Made by a program: the position numbers and the translations under genes. The notes under the pieces were generated by a model. That model ran no database searches. It saw only the letters and a list, made by a program, of their open reading frames with translations, and was not told where the DNA came from. Of a stretch of 64,000 nt of DNA, positions 17,405 through 24,657 are shown piece by piece; the stretch's first letter is position 1, and every line of letters begins with the position of its first letter. The stretch covers positions 186,001 to 250,000 of the forward strand of contig DBYZ01000014.1 in assembly GCA_002311655.1 (NCBI GenBank), read 5' to 3'. The stretch comes from Bacteroidales bacterium UBA1173. Its GTDB lineage: Bacteria > Bacteroidota > Bacteroidia > Bacteroidales > F082.

Positions 17405-18682
17405 ATGGCAAGAGCAACAGATTTCCTCAGCCAGACGAGCGGCAAGCTGGACGAGATGTTCCAGACCCGCCAAACGGACCACGGCACCATTCTGGCCCGC
17501 AACCCCAAGCCCCGCGGCATGACCCGCCGCAGCGAGAAACAGGCCAACACCCGCTGCCAGCTGGCCAACGTGAGCGCCAACTACCAGCTGTTCCGCTGCA
17601 AGAAGATGCAGAGCTTCGAAGGCAAGGAGGCCGGGCAGAACGACTTCAACATCTTCGTGCAGGTGAACTACGACCGCAACCCCGTGTTCATCACCAAGCA
17701 AGACCGCAAGTGCGGCGGCTGCGTGCTGGGCAACTACCAGTACAGCCTCGGCTCGCTCAACCCCATCGTCATCAGCCTGAATGCCGGCGGCGTGCTGGTG
17801 ACCAACATCGGGCTGGGCAGCCTGGTGATTGACGCCAACACCACCGTGGGCGAGTTCAGCGCGGCCGTGCTGGCCAACAACAAGGACTGGCAGGCCGACG
17901 ACCAGCTGACCTTTTTCTACGCCGAGCAGATGGTTGACAGCGAGGGCGTGCCACGCGCCTCGATGGACCCCTACCGCATGGTGATGAACACCACCGACCA
18001 GACGAAGCTCTGGAACGTGGTTTCGGCCCTCGGCTTCAGCTCGGTTGCCGCGGCAGGCACGGGCTACGTGCTGGGCATGGGCATCGCGCTGAGCAACGCG
18101 GGCGGCAGCTGGATCCACAGCCGCAACGACGGCGACGGCGAGAAGCAGGTCTCGACCCAGCGCATGAAGGTGGTGAGCGACATCCTGGCCTCGTATCAGG
18201 GCGAGGCGGCCTTCCTAGCCTCGGCCAAGAGCTACGGCGGCATCAACACCCGCGAGGACTTCCTCGACCCCGTCAGCACCATGGCCGACCTGGGCGTGGC
18301 GTCAGCCACGGTCAACGCCGGCGGCATGGAGATGAGCTCGGGAGGCGGTTCGGGCAGCGGCACCCAGCAGGGCGGCAACTCTGGCGGTAACTCCGGTGGT
18401 GCTGAAACTCCGACTGTGACTGCGCCTACCATCAGCGGTGACACTCCGTTTGAGGAGAGCACCGAGGTGACGATGAGCGGTCCCGCTGACGCCACCATTC
18501 ACTACACCCTCGACGGCAGCACGCCTACCAGCGCCAGCACCGCCTACACCGAGGCCCTGACGCTGACCGACACCACTACCGTGAAGGCCATCGCCGTGAA
18601 GGACAACGTCTCGAGCTCGGTAGCCAGCCGCACCTTCACCAAGGGCTCCGGCTCAGGCGGCGGTGTCCAAGGGGAAGACTAG
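17405..18682 (+). CDS. DUF6266-like protein with C-terminal chitobiase/Ig-like domain
   Basis: A 425-residue protein. The N-terminal ~290 residues look like the Bacteroidota DUF6266 group: GKLDEMFQTR, VLARNPKPRG-like segment, TRRSEKQANTRCQLANVS, and a late WIHSRNDGDGEKQVSTQRMK. A Gly/Ser/Gln linker (~310-335) follows, then an Ig-like domain of the CHB_HEX_C_1 type (ATIHYTLDGSTPTSASTAYT, then TTTVKAIAVKDNVSSSV). No signal peptide. The gene is strikingly GC-rich with C-ending codons compared with everything around it, as in highly expressed or foreign genes. An AAAGGAGA Shine-Dalgarno-like sequence precedes the ATG, which is uncommon in this phylum. Function unknown. Confidence 0.6.
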   Translation: MARATDFLSQTSGKLDEMFQTRQTDHGTILARNPKPRGMTRRSEKQANTRCQLANVSANYQLFRCKKMQSFEGKEAGQNDFNIFVQVNYDRNPVFITKQDRKCGGCVLGNYQYSLGSLNPIVISLNAGGVLVTNIGLGSLVIDANTTVGEFSAAVLANNKDWQADDQLTFFYAEQMVDSEGVPRASMDPYRMVMNTTDQTKLWNVVSALGFSSVAAAGTGYVLGMGIALSNAGGSWIHSRNDGDGEKQVSTQRMKVVSDILASYQGEAAFLASAKSYGGINTREDFLDPVSTMADLGVASATVNAGGMEMSSGGGSGSGTQQGGNSGGNSGGAETPTVTAPTISGDTPFEESTEVTMSGPADATIHYTLDGSTPTSASTAYTEALTLTDTTTVKAIAVKDNVSSSVASRTFTKGSGSGGGVQGED

Positions 18683-18730
18683 CGCTGACGCGATGTCTGA
18701 TGTCAGATGTCAGATGTCTGATGTGATTAC

Positions 18731-18765
18731 GGGGCGGTGAGGCCGTTGGGCTGCCGCCCCATTTT
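18731..18765 (+). terminator. Terminator after the DUF6266-like gene
   Basis: GGGGCGG (18731-18737) pairs with CCGCCCC (18754-18760), followed by ATTTT. The bases before it (18690-18725) are tandem GATGTCTGATGTCA units. Confidence 0.75.
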
Positions 18766-18800
18766 AAAAGCAGGTAGCAACCATTAAACTTTAGTGAAAA

Positions 18801-19346
18801 ATGAAATACTTCAAGATAAGAGAACTGATACCCTGCGTCGATGGTCACTGCAGGGACCGCCGTTGCGGATACGGCGAGAGCACCCTGGTAGAGGTGCCCA
18901 CCGAGGTCATCAAAAACGCCATCGCTCTCGTTGAGGAAGTCCTTGACCCCCTCAGGGCGCAATACGGCAAACCCATCAAGGTGAACAGCGGATACCGCTG
19001 CCCGTTGAAGAACAAGGCCGTGGGCGGTGCCAGCCAGAGCCAGCACATCGCCGGCGAAGCAGCTGATATAAGGTGTCACACAGATAGCACAGATAACACA
19101 GATGAGCTTTTGCGGCTGGCGCAAATCATCGTACAGAACGGACGGTTTGACCAGATGATCCTCTACCCGACATTCATCCACGTCAGCTACAAGCGCACAG
19201 GCATCAACCGCCACAGGATATTGAAGAAGGTGAACGGCGACCAGCAATACACCCCCGTCCTCATCGCGGACTTGATCCGCGATCTCAAAGAGATTCCGGG
19301 TCAAGCCCGGAATGAGGGTACCGCCGAGAAAGGAGGTGCATCATGA
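18801..19346 (+). CDS. M15-family D,D-peptidase (endolysin-like)
   Basis: A 181-residue zinc peptidase of the Peptidase_M15_3 type, cleaving peptidoglycan peptides. Visible are VNSGYRCPLKNKAVGG, then SQHIAGEAADIR (first His and Asp ligands) and the second His in FIHVSYKR. No signal peptide, as for phage endolysins exported by a holin. Two repeats are embedded in frame: hexamer ACAGAT units at 19077-19103 (translated TDSTDNTD) and a double REP palindrome at 19261-19315 that encodes the last ~25 residues. The stop overlaps the next start (ATGA), and a clear AGGAGGT precedes that start. Confidence 0.85.
   Translation: MKYFKIRELIPCVDGHCRDRRCGYGESTLVEVPTEVIKNAIALVEEVLDPLRAQYGKPIKVNSGYRCPLKNKAVGGASQSQHIAGEAADIRCHTDSTDNTDELLRLAQIIVQNGRFDQMILYPTFIHVSYKRTGINRHRILKKVNGDQQYTPVLIADLIRDLKEIPGQARNEGTAEKGGAS
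19077..19103 (+). repeat. In-frame ACAGAT repeat in the M15 gene
   Basis: Three spaced CACAGAT/GATAACACAGAT units are read as HTDSTDNTDE between the zinc-site strand and the following helix. Confidence 0.65.
19261..19315. repeat. Double REP-like palindrome (family D)
   Basis: ATCGCGGA-CTTGA-TCCGCGAT (19263-19283) is followed by ATTCCGGG-TCAAG-CCCGGAAT (19293-19313), in opposite orientation. It forms the 3' end of the M15 gene. Confidence 0.85.
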
Positions 19347-19672
19347 CCCCGACTATTGAATGGACCAGCATCATCCTTGCGATAATCGGGATGGTGAGTG
19401 GATGGGTAACATGGTGGCTCGACCGACGTCGCCATCAGCAAGAGGTGGAAGGCCTGAAAGCCGACAACCGCCAGAAGGACATGAACTTAAGTGTAGATTA
19501 CGTCAAGGAGTGGCGCGCCTATATCGCTGAGCCCTTGCAGCGCGAGGTGGGCGAGCTCCGCGACGAAGTAAAACAGCTGCGCAATGCGATTCAGCGCATC
19601 GACCGCTGCCCTCATCGCGACCATTGTCCTGTGTATGACGGGCTGCGCCAGCAAGCGAAGTCTGACGACTGA
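19343..19672 (+). CDS. Small membrane-anchored coiled-coil protein (holin or i-spanin-like)
   Basis: A 109-residue protein with one N-terminal membrane segment (SIILAIIGMVSGWVTWWL) followed by a charged helical region that reads as a coiled coil (EVEGLKADNRQKDMN, then REVGELRDEVKQLRNAIQRI) and a Cys/His tail CPHRDHC. It overlaps the M15 gene by 4 bp and the next gene by 89 bp in another frame. This matches the i-spanin/holin position in phage lysis cassettes. A holin with one membrane segment is the alternative. Strong Shine-Dalgarno upstream. Confidence 0.6.
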   Translation: MTPTIEWTSIILAIIGMVSGWVTWWLDRRRHQQEVEGLKADNRQKDMNLSVDYVKEWRAYIAEPLQREVGELRDEVKQLRNAIQRIDRCPHRDHCPVYDGLRQQAKSDD

Positions 19673-20087
19673 GCACAATCAGGAGTCGCGAGTGGAGCGA
19701 GTGGAGCGGCACGACAGTGTTGACACCGAGTGCGTCGAGGTTTACGACACGCTGAAAGAGGTGACCACCATCACTGTCCAGGTGAACGAATCAGGGGACA
19801 CGCTACGGCAAAGTATCGTCACCGACCGGCTGCACTCACGCACTCGCGACCGCATACAAAAAACCGACAACAACACAATAACAACAAACGATTCGACGTT
19901 CTTCCAGCGCGACAGCATCGCCAAGGAAGAAACCAACCAGACCACGGGTACCCTCATTCCGGGCTTGACCCGGAATCCCAACGACGAACCGCGAGCCTCC
20001 ATCTTCCGAGGCATACTGAAGTGGACATTCTGGATTATCATTGCAGTCACCGTACTGCTCATCGTAATAAGAATACTCAGGCATTAA
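19584..20087 (+). CDS. Lipoprotein with C-terminal membrane segment, unimolecular-spanin-like
   Basis: A 167-residue protein with an N-terminal lipobox (ALIATIVLCMTGC), a hydrophilic middle rich in Thr/Asp/Gln, and a C-terminal membrane helix (ILKWTFWIIIAVTVLLIVI). Lipid anchor at one end and membrane helix at the other is the topology of u-spanins, which fuse inner and outer membranes at the last step of phage lysis. The start is embedded in the preceding gene, as for Rz1. A family D palindrome at 19956-19976 is translated as IPGLTRNPN. Homology cannot be shown from sequence alone, since spanins are not conserved. Confidence 0.6.
   Translation: MRFSASTAALIATIVLCMTGCASKRSLTTEHNQESRVERVERHDSVDTECVEVYDTLKEVTTITVQVNESGDTLRQSIVTDRLHSRTRDRIQKTDNNTITTNDSTFFQRDSIAKEETNQTTGTLIPGLTRNPNDEPRASIFRGILKWTFWIIIAVTVLLIVIRILRH
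19956..19976. repeat. REP-like palindrome (family D) in the lipoprotein gene
   Basis: ATTCCGGG-CTTGA-CCCGGAAT, the inverse orientation of the unit at 19293-19313, read in frame. Confidence 0.85.
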
Positions 20088-20144
20088 CCTATCAAAATAC
20101 ATCTTACATCTTACATTTGACATCTTACATTTATATTTAACAAT

Positions 20145-20327
20145 ATGATCAACGTAATTGGATTGGGCTACATTGGACTGCCCACAGCATTGATGATGGC
20201 TTCCCACGGCGTGGAGATCATCATGGTGAAGCACGACCACATCAAGCAGAACTGGGACAAGCTGAAAGGCAAAGTGGTGTTGGATTGCCATAATATCTGC
20301 CCGCTGGAGGGGGTGTATCACATCTAG
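20145..20327 (+). pseudogene. Internally deleted UDP-N-acetyl-D-mannosamine dehydrogenase
   Basis: The 60-residue frame joins the first ~22 residues of a WecC-type UDP-sugar dehydrogenase (INVIGLGYIGLPTALMMAS, the NAD-binding glycine motif) directly to the last ~35 residues (MVKHDHIKQNWDKLKGKVVL, then DCHNICPLEGVYHI). Roughly 340 central residues, including the catalytic Cys, are missing and the frame is preserved. It cannot be active as a dehydrogenase. It indicates that a ManNAc/ManNAcA surface-sugar gene once stood here. Confidence 0.82.
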
Positions 20328-20394
20328 TTCAAAGTTTAAAGTTTAAAGTGGGCTTAATAGCTTAGTAGCTTAATGGCTTAATTTTTCAGGCAAG

Positions 20395-20422
20395 GGCCGG
20401 TGCAGAGATGCATCGGCCTTTT
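20395..20422 (+). terminator. Terminator, duplicated at 23351
   Basis: GGCCGGTGCA-GAGA-TGCATCGGCC then TTTT. The 29 bases 20390-20418 are identical to 23346-23374. Confidence 0.88.
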
Positions 20423-20599
20423 GTTGTTTTATGATGATTTGAAAAATAAGCGAAAATAGAAGAAAAAGTTTGCTTTTCGCTGAGTTTTAAAGAGAAAAAT
20501 TCGGCTAGTTCAAGAATAAGTCGTATCTTTGCAGTGTCAAATGAATTGAAAATTTGAAAAAATTGATGCTTTGCTACTGATACATAGATATTTATCGTG

Positions 20600-20607
20600 T
20601 ATATTTG
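20600..20607 (+). promoter_or_regulatory. -7 promoter box of the DUF4143 ATPase gene
   Basis: TATATTTG, 53 bp before ATG 20660. A second box TATCTTTG lies at 20524-20531. Confidence 0.55.
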
Positions 20608-20659
20608 CATCGCGGAAATGTGTATAAAATAGGTTTTGAAACTCTTAGGAAATGTGATT

Positions 20660-22009
20660 ATGAGGCGTAAGATATATGACAGGTTGCTTCAATGGAAGCG
20701 GGAAAAGGACGGCACGACGGCCCTGATGATTGAGGGCGCCAGACGTGTGGGAAAGAGTTATATTGCTGAGGAGTTTGCCCGCAACGAATATGACTCGTAT
20801 ATCCTCATTGACTTCAGTAAGGCGCCCCAGCGGGTGAAGGATTGGTTTGACGAGTATCTGGAGGATGTGGACACGTTATTGCAGAACATCCAGCTGCACT
20901 ACAAGCGGCAGTTAACGCCACGGCGGTCGCTCATCATTTTCGACGAGGTGCAGAAATGTCCCCGCGCCCGTGAGGCCATCAAGGCACTGGTGGCTGACCA
21001 CAGATTCGACTATCTGGAGACGGGCTCGCTGATATCCATCAAGAAGAACGTGGAAGGCATCTTGATTCCGTCGGAGGAGGATGGCATCGACATGTACCCC
21101 ATGGACTTTGAGGAATTCCTCTGGGCGATGGGAAACGAGGTGATGATGCCTTATATCCGAGAGCGGTTTGAGAAGCGGCAGCCCATGGGCGAGTTCCACC
21201 GCGAGGCGTTACACTACTTCCGCCAGTATCTGATTGTAGGCGGTATGCCGCAGGCGGTGGCGGAATATGCGGCATCGCGCGACTTTACGAAGGTGGATGC
21301 CGTAAAGCGACAGATATTGCGCTTGTACAAGAACGACATCAAGAAGTATGCTGGCGGGGCCATAGCTCGTGTGAGTGCCATATACGACGCTATCCCCGGA
21401 CAACTGCAGAAAAAGGAGAAAAAGTTTATGCTGTCGGCCCTGAAGGACGAGGCAAGAATGCGGGAATACGACAGCGCGTTCTTCTGGCTGGAGGACTCGA
21501 AAATGGTGAATATCAGCTACAACACCACGGCCCCGAACATCGGCCTGCAACTCAATGAAGACCGCACGGTGCTGAAGTGCTATTACGGTGATACAGGCCT
21601 GCTAATCTCGCTAGCATTCAGCGCACGGGGCATCGTGACGAATGAGATTTACCAGAAGCTAATGTTCGACAAACTGGAGATTGACGAGGGGATGCTGGTG
21701 GAGAATGTCGTGGCGCAGATGCTGAAAGCGGCGGGTCACGAGCTATTCTTCTACTCGAACTACGACAAGGAGGAGGCGGAGAACCGTATGCAAGTGGACT
21801 TCTTGGTGCAGAAGGAGGTGGTGACTTCGCGGCACAATATCTCACCCATCGAGGTGAAGAGTGGCTCGGGTTATACGCTGACGTCAATCCAGAAGTGCAT
21901 AAAGAAGTTCGGGCAGTACCTGAGCACGCCTTATGTGCTGCACACAAAGGATGTGGAGCAGAAGGACAGCCTGCTGTACCTGCCGCTATATATGACGGGA
22001 CTGCTGTAG
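20660..22009 (+). CDS. AAA_14/DUF4143 ATPase
   Basis: A 449-residue ATPase of the common but functionally undefined AAA_14 + DUF4143 architecture. Walker A is GARRVGKSY, Walker B is SLIIFDEVQKCP, and the DUF4143 C-terminal part contains YYGDTGLL and VDFLVQ...PIEVKSG, a PD-(D/E)XK-like core (D...E-x-K). ATG 20660 is preferred to TTG 20636. It is separated by ~270 bp from fic, and both lie between two copies of the same terminator (20395 and 23351). It may be a mobile accessory pair. Proposed roles of the family (toxin-like, defence, recombination) are unproven. Confidence 0.88.
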   Translation: MRRKIYDRLLQWKREKDGTTALMIEGARRVGKSYIAEEFARNEYDSYILIDFSKAPQRVKDWFDEYLEDVDTLLQNIQLHYKRQLTPRRSLIIFDEVQKCPRAREAIKALVADHRFDYLETGSLISIKKNVEGILIPSEEDGIDMYPMDFEEFLWAMGNEVMMPYIRERFEKRQPMGEFHREALHYFRQYLIVGGMPQAVAEYAASRDFTKVDAVKRQILRLYKNDIKKYAGGAIARVSAIYDAIPGQLQKKEKKFMLSALKDEARMREYDSAFFWLEDSKMVNISYNTTAPNIGLQLNEDRTVLKCYYGDTGLLISLAFSARGIVTNEIYQKLMFDKLEIDEGMLVENVVAQMLKAAGHELFFYSNYDKEEAENRMQVDFLVQKEVVTSRHNISPIEVKSGSGYTLTSIQKCIKKFGQYLSTPYVLHTKDVEQKDSLLYLPLYMTGLL

Positions 22010-22053
22010 GTGGTTAGCTTCGTTGCTCCGAAAGTTAAATTGAGGGGGGACGG

Positions 22054-22071
22054 GGGACAGGCACCTGTCCC
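22054..22071. repeat. Short palindrome
   Basis: GGGACAGG-CA-CCTGTCCC within a G-rich stretch in the spacer between the ATPase and fic genes. Confidence 0.6.
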
Positions 22072-22205
22072 AAGCCTAAAAATCAGGAATTTACAAAATA
22101 TACCCTCAATTGCGGCCTAATGGCGGCATGAGGGTGTGGGTAGGGATGTGTGGCGAATATCTGTAATCAGTTAATGAGGGCTTGGTTTCAGGAAAAATAA
22201 AAAAA

Positions 22206-22248
22206 GGTTGTAGTGTTACAACCATTTCGATAAAATTTTGTATCTTTG
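22206..22248 (+). promoter_or_regulatory. Operator-like palindrome and -7 box ahead of fic
   Basis: GGTTGTA-GTGT-TACAACC (22206-22223) sits where the -33 element is expected, 17 bp before the -7 box TATCTTTG (22241-22248). This fits repression at the fic promoter. Confidence 0.55.
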
Positions 22249-22275
22249 CAGCGTCGTAATAAAACGTAAAATCGT

Positions 22276-23343
22276 ATGAAGTATCTGAATATCAAGAAGG
22301 CGCTAGAAGCATGGAGGGCTTTGCAACCTCTGTCGGAGAAGGACAGGGAACGGCTGAGTCGCAGGTTCACCGTGGACTTCAACTATAACAGTAACCACAT
22401 TGAGGGCAATACGCTGACGTATGGGCAGACGGAGATTCTGCTGCTGTTCGGCAAGGTAATCGGTGAGGCTGACGTGCGGGACGTGCAGGAGATGACGGCC
22501 AGCAACGTGGGGCTGAAGATGATGACGGAGGAGGCGCGCGTGAAAGAAATGCCTCTCACTCAGAATTTCATTCGGACGCTACATAAGACGTTGCTGCGGG
22601 AGGACTACACGGTGTATCGAGACCTTCCGGGAGGTGTGCAGACGAGCTATACGGTACACGCGGGACAGTACAAGACACGACCGAATAGTGTGATTACCCG
22701 CTACGGCGATAGATTTGAATATGCTTCGCCAGAAGAAACTCCGGCTTTGATGACGGACCTGGTGAACTGGTATAACGCTGCTGAACAGGAGGGGAAGTTG
22801 TCGCCTGTGGAGTTGGCTGCATTGTTCCACTACCGCTATATCCGCATCCACCCGTTTGAGGATGGTAACGGGCGTATTGCCCGCCTGATGGTGAATTTCA
22901 TATTAACGCGCCATGATTATCCGATGATAGTTGTGAGAAGCCGCCTGAAGAGCGATTATCTGGAGGCATTGCATCAAGCTGACCTTGAGGTAGGGCCTGT
23001 GCCCGCAGATGGGGCGCACGCGGAGCTTCGTGAGATCCGGCCGTTCCTGAAGTACTTCAACGAACTGATGGCCACGGAGGTGTACAACGACGTGCTGTTT
23101 GTGAGTGAGAAGGATGAGAATGTGTGGTGGTATGACGGTGAGCGGATAGCATTCCGTACGCCAAACTACACAAAGATTCTGAACGCCATGCAGACGCAAC
23201 CTGCGCTGACGCTGGCGGACATGAGCTCTACGGCTGGGATCAGTGTGGCGGCGGTGCAGAAGCTCCTAGGCCAGCTACTGGAGAAGAAGTACGTGGAGCG
23301 AGGCGAGAAGGACGGCAGCTGGCGGGTGTTTGTGACACAATGA
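22276..23343 (+). CDS. fic: Fic-family protein, class II (intramolecular inhibitor)
   Basis: A 355-residue Fic protein, likely an AMP- or NMP-transferase for target proteins. The catalytic motif is HPFEDGNGRIAR, with the base His at residue 192. An inhibitory motif SNHIEG (S39 to G44, matching [S/T]xxxE[G/N]) lies N-terminal, so autoinhibition is built in and no separate antitoxin is needed. The C-terminal ~70 residues are a winged-helix-like domain (TLADMSSTAGISVAAVQKLL). The stop runs into a terminator identical to the one upstream of the neighbouring ATPase. Confidence 0.93.
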   Translation: MKYLNIKKALEAWRALQPLSEKDRERLSRRFTVDFNYNSNHIEGNTLTYGQTEILLLFGKVIGEADVRDVQEMTASNVGLKMMTEEARVKEMPLTQNFIRTLHKTLLREDYTVYRDLPGGVQTSYTVHAGQYKTRPNSVITRYGDRFEYASPEETPALMTDLVNWYNAAEQEGKLSPVELAALFHYRYIRIHPFEDGNGRIARLMVNFILTRHDYPMIVVRSRLKSDYLEALHQADLEVGPVPADGAHAELREIRPFLKYFNELMATEVYNDVLFVSEKDENVWWYDGERIAFRTPNYTKILNAMQTQPALTLADMSSTAGISVAAVQKLLGQLLEKKYVERGEKDGSWRVFVTQ

Positions 23344-23350
23344 CAGCAAG

Positions 23351-23381
23351 GGCCGGTGCAGAGATGCATCGGCCCTTTTTT
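23351..23381 (+). terminator. Terminator of fic, second copy of 20395
   Basis: GGCCGGTGCA-GAGA-TGCATCGGCC then C and seven T. Confidence 0.9.
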
Positions 23382-23420
23382 AAATTTATGTCGAAAAATA
23401 TTGCAATTCAAATAATTTAT

Positions 23421-23428
23421 TATATTTG
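23421..23428 (+). promoter_or_regulatory. -7 promoter box of the capE-capG-capF operon
   Basis: TATATTTG, 22 bp before ATG 23451. Confidence 0.65.
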
Positions 23429-23450
23429 CAGTTTCAAAACATTTAAAAAA

Positions 23451-24500
23451 ATGAGCGTATTTAAAGATAAAACTCTCCTTATCACTGGAGGTACAGGCAG
23501 CTTCGGCAATGCAGTGCTGAACCGCTTTTTGAGAACAGATATAGGCGAAATCCGCATCTTCAGCCGCGACGAGAAGAAACAGGACGATATGCGCCATGAT
23601 TTCCAGGCCCGTATGCCTGAAGTGGCCAACAAAATCAAGTTTTACATTGGCGACGTGCGCAACAAATCGACCCTGAAATACGCCATGCAGGGTGTCGATT
23701 ATGTGTTCCATGCAGCCGCTTTGAAACAGGTTCCGAGCTGCGAATTCTTTCCAATGGAGGCTGTGAAAACCAATGTGATAGGTACCGACAACACCCTCGA
23801 TGCTGCTATCGACGCTGGCGTGAAGTGTGTGATATGCCTCTCGACCGACAAAGCCGCATACCCTATCAACGCGATGGGTATCACCAAGGCTATCGAAGAG
23901 AAGATTGCTGTGGCAAAATCGCGTCTCAGCGGCAACACCAAGATCTGCTGCACTCGCTATGGCAACGTGATGTGCTCACGCGGCTCCGTCATCCCGCTCT
24001 GGATCGACCAGATTCGCAAAGGCAACCCGATCACACTTACCGAGCCTAAGATGACCCGTTTCATCATGAGTCTTGAAGAGGCTGTCGACCTGGTGCTCTT
24101 CGCTTTTGAAAACGGTAAAAATGGCGATATCCTCGTTCAGAAAGCTCCAGCTTGCACCATCCAAACACAGGCCGAGGCCGTCTGCGAGCTCTTCGGAGGC
24201 AAGAAAGAGGAGATTAAGGTCATCGGAATCCGTCACGGCGAGAAGATGTACGAGACATTGCTGACCAAGGAAGAGGCTGCAAAGGCTATCGACATGGGCA
24301 ATTTCTACGCAGTTCCAGCCGACAACCGCGACCTTAACTACGACAAATATTTCAAGGATGGCGATATAAAACAGGCTACCATCGAGGAGTTCAACAGCGA
24401 CAACACCTATCGTCTGAACCTCGAAGAGACAAAGGCAAAAATCGCCTCGCTCGAATACATCCAGAATGAATTAAACGGCATACCTAACATCGTAAAATAA
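23451..24500 (+). CDS. capE: UDP-GlcNAc 4,6-dehydratase/5-epimerase CapE
   Basis: A 349-residue inverting dehydratase, the first step from UDP-GlcNAc to UDP-N-acetyl-L-fucosamine. Visible are the NAD motif TGGTGSFG, the STDKAAYPINAMGITK segment with the MxxxK variant typical of CapE/FlaA1, and IRHGEKMYETL, also typical of CapE. ATG 23451 follows the promoter directly; an upstream in-frame ATG at 23340 would run through the fic terminator and is rejected. It is followed by capG and capF, so the whole UDP-L-FucNAc pathway is present. Confidence 0.92.
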   Translation: MSVFKDKTLLITGGTGSFGNAVLNRFLRTDIGEIRIFSRDEKKQDDMRHDFQARMPEVANKIKFYIGDVRNKSTLKYAMQGVDYVFHAAALKQVPSCEFFPMEAVKTNVIGTDNTLDAAIDAGVKCVICLSTDKAAYPINAMGITKAIEEKIAVAKSRLSGNTKICCTRYGNVMCSRGSVIPLWIDQIRKGNPITLTEPKMTRFIMSLEEAVDLVLFAFENGKNGDILVQKAPACTIQTQAEAVCELFGGKKEEIKVIGIRHGEKMYETLLTKEEAAKAIDMGNFYAVPADNRDLNYDKYFKDGDIKQATIEEFNSDNTYRLNLEETKAKIASLEYIQNELNGIPNIVK

Positions 24501-24505
24501 TTATT

Positions 24506-24622
24506 AACATCGAAAAACACGAAAGACACGAAAATTAAAAATTAGAGTTTTTCGGGTTTTTCGATGTTAAAGAATAAAAAAATCGAGGAAGAAAAATTAG
24601 AGTTTTTCGAGTTTTTCGATGT
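24506..24622. repeat. Family A palindrome with an extra right arm
   Basis: AACATCGAAAAACACG...GTTTTTCGATGTT forms a long stem (24506-24569). A second right arm (TTTTTCGAGTTTTTCGATGT) lies at 24603-24622. It fills the capE-capG gap. Confidence 0.85.
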
Positions 24623-24657
24623 AAAAATAAAAGATGTAGAATAAAAAAAAGAAAAAT

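Larger units (their letters stand above)
20328..20659. other. Spacer with simple repeats, a terminator and two promoters
   Basis: TTTAAAG and GCTTAATAG-type tandem repeats (20330-20385), a terminator at 20395-20422, then AT-rich sequence with -7 boxes TATCTTTG (20524-20531) and TATATTTG (20600-20607) for the ATPase gene. No ORF. Confidence 0.65.

Noticed and set aside
17375..18118. Long antisense ORF (247 codons) within the DUF6266-like gene
   Set aside because: Shadow frame produced by high GC content. It is His/Val/Ala-rich with no motif.
18636..19304. Antisense ORF of 222 codons across the M15 gene
   Set aside because: The plus strand holds a clear peptidase with zinc ligands, and the antisense protein has no recognisable features.
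23340..23450. Upstream start for capE at ATG 23340
   Set aside because: It would place the fic terminator and the capE promoter within the coding sequence. The NAD motif follows directly after 23451.
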